Shown in pieces: positions 60,010 to 64,000 of a DNA stretch of 64,000 nucleotides. The stretch's first letter is position 1. The number at the start of each line of letters is the position of its first letter. The DNA comes from Sulfitobacter pontiacus (GTDB taxonomy: Bacteria > Pseudomonadota > Alphaproteobacteria > Rhodobacterales > Rhodobacteraceae): contig NZ_CP160849.1 of NCBI RefSeq assembly GCF_040790665.1, positions 2,009,501-2,073,500 on the forward strand. The letters run 5' to 3'. The position numbers and the translations under genes are program-made. The notes beneath the pieces were generated by a model, which did no database searches, had not been told where the DNA came from, and saw nothing but the letters and a program-made list of their open reading frames with translations.

Positions 60010-63000
60010 TCACAGGTCCAGCACCAGATGCCCCCCCGCTGCCGCCGCGCGCGACTGGCAGGTGATCAACGTGGTTTCACGCTGCGCCTGTGACAGCACA
60101 TAATCGCGGTGATCGGCGTCACCCTCGACCAGCCCGCAAGCGCAAACCCCGCAGATCCCGTCGGCGCATTTCACATCCACGGGCACGCCTGCCTCTGTCA
60201 GCATATCGGACAGGCTGCGGTCGGCGGGGACGTGGATGTCTTTGCCGGTCTTGGCCAGATGGACCGTAAAGCTGTGGTTCTCGCGCGGGGGGGCTTCGGG
60301 GACGGCGAAATATTCGATGTGACACTGATCCTCGGCCAAGCCCGCGCGGGCGGCGGCGGTCATTGCGGCCTCCATATAGGCAGGGGTGCCGCAGGCGTAG
60401 GCGTGACTGCTCGCAGGATGGCCCGACAGGATCGTGTCAAACTCTGCCCGACTGCCCTGATCGCTGACGTGCAGCACGGCATGGGCGGCCCAAGGGGCGG
60501 CAGCGATCTCGGTCGCAAAGGCCAGATCAGCGGCGGTGCGGGCAGAATAATGCAGCGCGAAGTCACGGCCCAAATAATGCAGGCGGTGCGCCATAGCGAT
60601 CATCGGGGTGATACCGATGCCACCGCCCATCAACACGCTGAAGGGGGCGTCTTCGGTCAGGGGGAAATGGTTGATCGGGCGGGCGGCGAAAATCTTGCGC
60701 CCCTGCGTGAAGATACGGTGCATCAGGGCGCTGCCGCCGCGGCCCTGATCCTCGCGCTGGACGGCAATGACATAGCGCGACCGGTCCGAGGGATCGCCGC
60801 ACATGGAATACTGGCGCAGGTATTCGGGCGCGATCACCACATCCAGATGCGCCCCTGCCTGCCACAGGGGCAGATCGGCCCCGTCGGGATCGCGCAGTTC
60901 ATAGCGCGTGATGCCGTCGCTTAACACATCGGCGCGGGTGACGGTCAGCGGCAATACCGGACTATCCGCCAAGGGCTTGAGCGCAGGGACCAGCCCCTGC
61001 GTGTCTCCGCTTGCGACCCGCGCGCGGTGTGTGGCGGCGGGGATCATCGCGCCATAGGCGCGGATACCGGCCTCGCGGTCCATCGTGTCGGGGTAGGGGT
61101 AGGGATGCGGGGCAAGCGGCGCAGGGTAGACGGCCAGCGTCTGGTCCTGCGCGCGCAGCTTCAGGTCTTTTTGCAGACCGCGGGTGTTCACCGGCTTGTC
61201 CGTGGGGCGGTAGCCGCCGTCGTCCTGCATCTCCAGATCCCACCACCATTTCTTGACGGGGTTGATGTCGCCACGGTCCAGCAGATCGTCGAGCTTGGCC
61301 AGCGCTGGCGCGGTGGCGGGCAGCTTCATCGCGGTCCAGCGCCACACGCTGTCGGCCAAGATCCCCTCAAGGTTCCACGGGCAGGTCTTCATGCAGCGCC
61401 CGCACATGGCGCCGCCCTCGGTCGTGATCCGGTAGGTGGCGCATTTCTGGCTGTCGGATTTCCAGATCTCGTAGCCGTTGAACATCAGCTTCGGCCCCGC
61501 CGTGATCGCCCCCGAGGGACATTCCCGCGCGCATTTCTGGCAGCTTTCGCAGAATTTCTGCAGGCCGAAGTCGATCGGCTTGTCATGGGTCATCGGGAGG
61601 GTGGTCGTCACCGCGCCCGATTTCAGACGCGGGCCAAGATAGGGGTTCAGGATGACTTCGCCGATGCGGCTGACCTCGCCCAAGCCCGACAGCAGCAGCA
61701 GCGGGGGTTGCAGCACATCGCCATCCATCACCGTATGCGCCTTGGCCGGATACCCCAGATCGCGGATCAACTGCGCCAGCACGCCGCCCACAAGGCTGAA
61801 CCGCAGATAGGCGCGCATGGATTGCGCCACGCTGATCCAGTCATCGCCCGAGGCCCCCTCCATCGTGTCGAAACCCTGATCGATCACGAGGCTGATCGCC
61901 TGATCATGGGGCGGGTCGATCGCGGTGCCGGTGGCGTCATGGCTGTACCATGCCCAATCGGGACAACGGCTGACGCCCACGGCATCGGCCGCCAGGAAAT
62001 AGGCAACCGCCTTGACCATCTCTGCCGCCTGTTGCGGGGCGAGGGCGGTTTGCGTCTCGGCAGCTTGCCCGTCTTGCAGCAGACCAAAGGCCCCAAGCGC
62101 GCGCCGCTGCGCCATAGAGGTTGGCGTCTTGCGGATGTAGCGCCCGCCGGTGGCCCCGTCCTGCAGCTTTTTGCCCATGTCCCCGAACAGCGCACGGCTG
62201 AACATATCGGTGCGCTTGGGCAGGCGCGGGATGCGCGGTTCGTCCATATAGGTCGTGGGGCTGTCTACACGTTTAAGCTTTTCGAAAGGCTGCGCGCCAT
62301 CGACAAAGCGCCGTGTTGCATAGGCGGGCGGCGTGCGGGGCAGGGCAGCGGTGGCCAGAGGGCGGTCACAGGCCAGATCCATCGCCATGGTAACGGCGGC
62401 CAGCGAAAAACGCGTGCCGACAAAAGGGGCGGTCAGCTGCCCGTCTTGGGGCAGCGCCTGACCCGCCGCGACCGCCAGCTGGTTCAGGTCCACATCGCTT
62501 GCCGTCATCGTATGCCCGCGTGCCGGACGCCCCAGCAGGCGGATGTAATTCGACAATACCGCCGCCGATTCCGCGGCCAATAGGGACGACCGGTGATCCT
62601 CCATCCCCGCGATCCATGTCGCACCGGGTTCATCCTGCTCGACCGTGCGAGGATGCGCGACAAGCAGCACCAGCGCATGGGTATGGCCTGCGATATCCGT
62701 CTCGGGTGCGGTGACGGAGTCGCGCAGGTCGGCCATGATCGCATCCACACCAGAGGCGAGCGTTTTGACCTGACGCGTCTGCAAATCCTGCGCCAGCCGC
62801 GCCACATCCGCATTGCGCAGGGGCTGTGCCAGATGGTGGTCGGGGGCAAGTTTGCAAATCCCCACCATCGTCGCATCGTTGAAATGGGCAAACGCCTTGA
62901 GGTGCTGCGCCCGCTCGGTCAGATCGGCGGGGATCTCGGCCAAAGCCTTGTTCACCAGACCCTCGCGGATCGCATCCAGCATGGCGCGGTGATCCCGCGT

Positions 63001-63153
63001 CGCTTGGGCCAGCGGACGCGCGTCGCCCGTCACCCCCAAGGGGGTGAAGGCCGGCACCGGCCCTGCAACACCCTCCGCCCGCCGCAGCTTTTCAGTCGGG
63101 TAGGCACCCATATGGATGGGGCGGTTTTTGCGGGAACGCAGCCGTGGGGTCAT
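60010..63153 (-). CDS. Self-sufficient (non-respiratory) reductive dehalogenase fused to NAD(P)H:flavin/[2Fe-2S] reductase
   Basis: A 1047-residue fusion. Residues about 1-640 form a cobalamin-dependent reductive dehalogenase core with two [4Fe-4S] sites: Cys535, 538, 541, 545 (CxxCxxCxxxCP) and Cys571, 584, 587, 591. Tyr449, Lys511 and Arg575 have exactly the spacing of Tyr426, Lys488 and Arg552 recalled as the catalytic set of the Nitratireductor NpRdhA. Residues about 735-1047 form a phthalate-dioxygenase-reductase-like module: flavin motif RQYS (780-783), NAD(P) motif GGGIGITPM (843-851) and a plant-type [2Fe-2S] with Cys996, 1001, 1004, 1032. There is no Tat signal or membrane helix, so it should be cytoplasmic and driven by NAD(P)H, like BhbA of Comamonas and the Jhaorihella enzyme. 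The likely substrates are halogenated phenols. A MarR gene diverges from it. Confidence 0.9.
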   Translation of the reverse strand: MTPRLRSRKNRPIHMGAYPTEKLRRAEGVAGPVPAFTPLGVTGDARPLAQATRDHRAMLDAIREGLVNKALAEIPADLTERAQHLKAFAHFNDATMVGICKLAPDHHLAQPLRNADVARLAQDLQTRQVKTLASGVDAIMADLRDSVTAPETDIAGHTHALVLLVAHPRTVEQDEPGATWIAGMEDHRSSLLAAESAAVLSNYIRLLGRPARGHTMTASDVDLNQLAVAAGQALPQDGQLTAPFVGTRFSLAAVTMAMDLACDRPLATAALPRTPPAYATRRFVDGAQPFEKLKRVDSPTTYMDEPRIPRLPKRTDMFSRALFGDMGKKLQDGATGGRYIRKTPTSMAQRRALGAFGLLQDGQAAETQTALAPQQAAEMVKAVAYFLAADAVGVSRCPDWAWYSHDATGTAIDPPHDQAISLVIDQGFDTMEGASGDDWISVAQSMRAYLRFSLVGGVLAQLIRDLGYPAKAHTVMDGDVLQPPLLLLSGLGEVSRIGEVILNPYLGPRLKSGAVTTTLPMTHDKPIDFGLQKFCESCQKCARECPSGAITAGPKLMFNGYEIWKSDSQKCATYRITTEGGAMCGRCMKTCPWNLEGILADSVWRWTAMKLPATAPALAKLDDLLDRGDINPVKKWWWDLEMQDDGGYRPTDKPVNTRGLQKDLKLRAQDQTLAVYPAPLAPHPYPYPDTMDREAGIRAYGAMIPAATHRARVASGDTQGLVPALKPLADSPVLPLTVTRADVLSDGITRYELRDPDGADLPLWQAGAHLDVVIAPEYLRQYSMCGDPSDRSRYVIAVQREDQGRGGSALMHRIFTQGRKIFAARPINHFPLTEDAPFSVLMGGGIGITPMIAMAHRLHYLGRDFALHYSARTAADLAFATEIAAAPWAAHAVLHVSDQGSRAEFDTILSGHPASSHAYACGTPAYMEAAMTAAARAGLAEDQCHIEYFAVPEAPPRENHSFTVHLAKTGKDIHVPADRSLSDMLTEAGVPVDVKCADGICGVCACGLVEGDADHRDYVLSQAQRETTLITCQSRAAAAGGHLVLDL

Positions 63154-63177
63154 GGGTATTGCCTCTTAATTCGGCGC

Positions 63178-63207
63178 TATAGTTGCCATAGATCAACTAT
63201 TTTGCAA
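63178..63207 (-). promoter_or_regulatory. Candidate promoter of the reductive dehalogenase gene
   Basis: Reading leftward: TTGCAA (63207-63202) as -35, then an 18-base spacer, then ACTATA (63183-63178) as -10; TATAGC at 63181-63176 with a 20-base spacer is an alternative. The start codon is about 25 bases further on. Confidence 0.35.
63179..63200. promoter_or_regulatory. Putative MarR operator between the dehalogenase and marR genes
   Basis: ATAGTTG-N8-CAACTAT, perfect 7-bp arms with two-fold symmetry, 26 bases upstream of the dehalogenase start and 32 before the marR start. It lies between the candidate -35 and -10 boxes of the dehalogenase promoter. Size and symmetry fit a MarR dimer site. 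Confidence 0.6.
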
Positions 63208-63231
63208 GCAAACAGTAGCGGTGCGGCAAAA

Positions 63232-63723
63232 ATGAAGTATTCATGCCTTATGACCGGACCCGAGAACACCTCTGCCCCTGCCTCCTATCGTCTGCACGAC
63301 AGGCTGGGCTTTCGCGTGTCGCGGCTGGCCGCGGTTATGCGTGCCAGTCTGGATGCAGAGCTTTCGCAGCTTGGGCTGACACGGTTGGAATGGTGCGTCT
63401 TGGCCAGTATCGCGCTGGAAGGCATCACCGCGCCCTCCGGTATCGCCGAGAATATCGGCATCACCCGCCCCACGGCGTCGCGGACGTTCAAGCAGATGCG
63501 CGACAAAGGCTGGCTGGTGCAGAACCTGACAGAAGGCGACGGGCGCGCCCGTGCGATCACGCTGACCGGGGCGGGGCAAGACCTATTGGCGCGTGCGCGG
63601 GTGCTGGTTGACGCGCATCAGGCGCGGTTTCTGGGTAAGCTCGACCCCCAAGCGGCGGCGCATTTCCTATCCGCGCTGGATACGCTGCTTGAAGGGGTTC
63701 ACGACCGGTTCGACGATCCGTAG
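63232..63723 (+). CDS. MarR family transcriptional regulator
   Basis: A 163-residue winged-helix MarR protein (157 if it starts at the ATG at 63250; neither start has a clear ribosome site). The DNA-binding domain is LTRLEWCVLASIALEGITAPSGIAENIGITRPTASRTFKQMRDKGWL, followed by the wing NLTEGDGRARAITLT. Terminal helices supply dimerisation. It is divergent from the reductive dehalogenase gene with a palindrome in between, so it probably controls that gene and itself. MarR regulators often sense phenolic ligands, which fits a halophenol substrate (inference). Its stop is 6 bases from that of the next, convergent gene. Confidence 0.88.
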   Translation: MKYSCLMTGPENTSAPASYRLHDRLGFRVSRLAAVMRASLDAELSQLGLTRLEWCVLASIALEGITAPSGIAENIGITRPTASRTFKQMRDKGWLVQNLTEGDGRARAITLTGAGQDLLARARVLVDAHQARFLGKLDPQAAAHFLSALDTLLEGVHDRFDDP

Positions 63724-63729
63724 GGTGGT

Positions 63730-64000
63730 TCAGGTCACCACGGGAAAGACGTTCGACTGTTTCAGCACGCCATAGGCAAAGCTGGAATCAATCGACGCGA
63801 TGCCGGGGATGTTGTGCAGCTTGTGGCGCACGAATTCCTCGTAGCTTTTCAGATCCTCGACCAGCACGCGCAACAGATAGTCCTCGCTGCCGGTGATGAC
63901 ATAGCAATCGAGGATCTGTTCGGTCTCGTGCACCTTCTTCTCGAACAGTTTCACCACGTCGCCCGTGTGGCTGCTTAGCCGGATGCGCACCAGCGCCGTC
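63730..64000 (-). CDS. Lrp/AsnC family transcriptional regulator, 5' truncated by window edge
   Basis: About 90 residues of the C-terminal RAM (effector/dimerisation) domain. VRIRLSSHTGDVVKLFEKKV, ILDCYVITGSEDYLLRVLVED and the last strand IDSSFAYGVLKQSNVFPV fit the family. The N-terminal helix-turn-helix part lies beyond the window. The regulated genes are not visible; Lrp/AsnC proteins usually respond to amino acids. Confidence 0.9.
   Translation of the reverse strand, partial: TALVRIRLSSHTGDVVKLFEKKVHETEQILDCYVITGSEDYLLRVLVEDLKSYEEFVRHKLHNIPGIASIDSSFAYGVLKQSNVFPVVT

Noticed and set aside
61027..62583. Open frame of 518 codons on the plus strand
   Set aside because: Antisense to the reductive dehalogenase, whose cysteine motifs prove the other strand.
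60010..63153. Respiratory (membrane-linked) reductive dehalogenase
   Set aside because: No Tat signal, no rdhB anchor gene, and a fused NAD(P)H reductase module; this fits the cytoplasmic catabolic class.
1..64000. CRISPR arrays, tRNA or rRNA genes, insertion sequences
   Set aside because: No regularly spaced repeats, cloverleaf with CCA-adjacent arms, rRNA core stretches or transposase frames were recognised in either strand by eye; a tRNA or Rfam scan would be the decisive check.

Overview
The window is 64 kb of GC-rich, densely packed chromosomal DNA. Gene content and family flavour point to an aerobic alphaproteobacterium of the Rhodobacteraceae, probably the marine Roseobacter group: a short HisG with HisZ, a cobalamin-dependent NrdJ, a DUF1489 gene, a BMP-type purine uptake operon fused to xdhABC, a DMGDH-like protein, and many DAO, GST and ABC genes. 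The genus cannot be fixed from what is seen. There is no rRNA, tRNA, CRISPR array, prophage or insertion sequence, and no gene-free stretch longer than about 300 bases.

Layout. 1-5.4 kb (+): the 3' part of a gamma-glutamyltransferase gene, a GlcD-type FAD oxidase and a dimethylglycine/sarcosine dehydrogenase-like protein. 5.5-6.0 kb (+): an orphan PD-(D/E)XK-like protein. 6.0-9.3 kb (-): GH25 lysozyme-like lipoprotein, DUF938 methyltransferase, DAO-family oxidoreductase, GST. 9.3-11.2 kb (-): PepSY membrane protein and a small DUF2946-like protein. 11.2-20.8 kb (-): one long purine operon, xdhA-xdhB-xdhC, then ABC ATPase, two permeases and a BMP binding protein, closed by a terminator. 21.0-24.6 kb (+): dnaE. 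24.6-28.2 kb: slyX (-) diverging from hisS-hisZ-hisG (+). 28.4-31.2 kb: DUF1489 (-) diverging from nrdJ (+). 31.4-34.5 kb: aminotransferase plus BKACE (-) diverging from an RpiR regulator (+). 34.5-36.7 kb: remnant of a four-carbon acid sugar kinase, LysR (-) and a zeta-crystallin-like dehydrogenase (+). 36.8-39.5 kb (+): arsR-acr3-arsC-arsH. 39.7-43.1 kb: cytochrome b561, rlmF, a potassium-channel-like protein and a GT-A-like protein.

43.2-57.3 kb is a complete galactoside utilisation locus. iclR and the ABC ATPase read leftward. Binding protein, two permeases, GH36 alpha-galactosidase, IlvD/Edd dehydratase, SDR, dgoK, dgoA, SMP-30 lactonase and GH42 beta-galactosidase read rightward, mostly with overlapping start and stop codons. 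Together they would import alpha- and beta-galactosides, hydrolyse them, and oxidise D-galactose through galactonolactone, galactonate, KDGal and KDPGal to pyruvate and glyceraldehyde-3-phosphate (De Ley-Doudoroff route). 57.3-59.9 kb (-) is metN-metI-metQ.

The most striking locus is 60.0-63.7 kb: a 1047-residue reductive dehalogenase fused to its own NAD(P)H/flavin/[2Fe-2S] reductase, divergent from a MarR regulator, with a perfect inverted repeat in the shared promoter region. It belongs to the known class of self-sufficient, non-respiratory RdhA enzymes. Its substrate and its pairing with this regulator are open. The window ends inside an Lrp/AsnC-type regulator.
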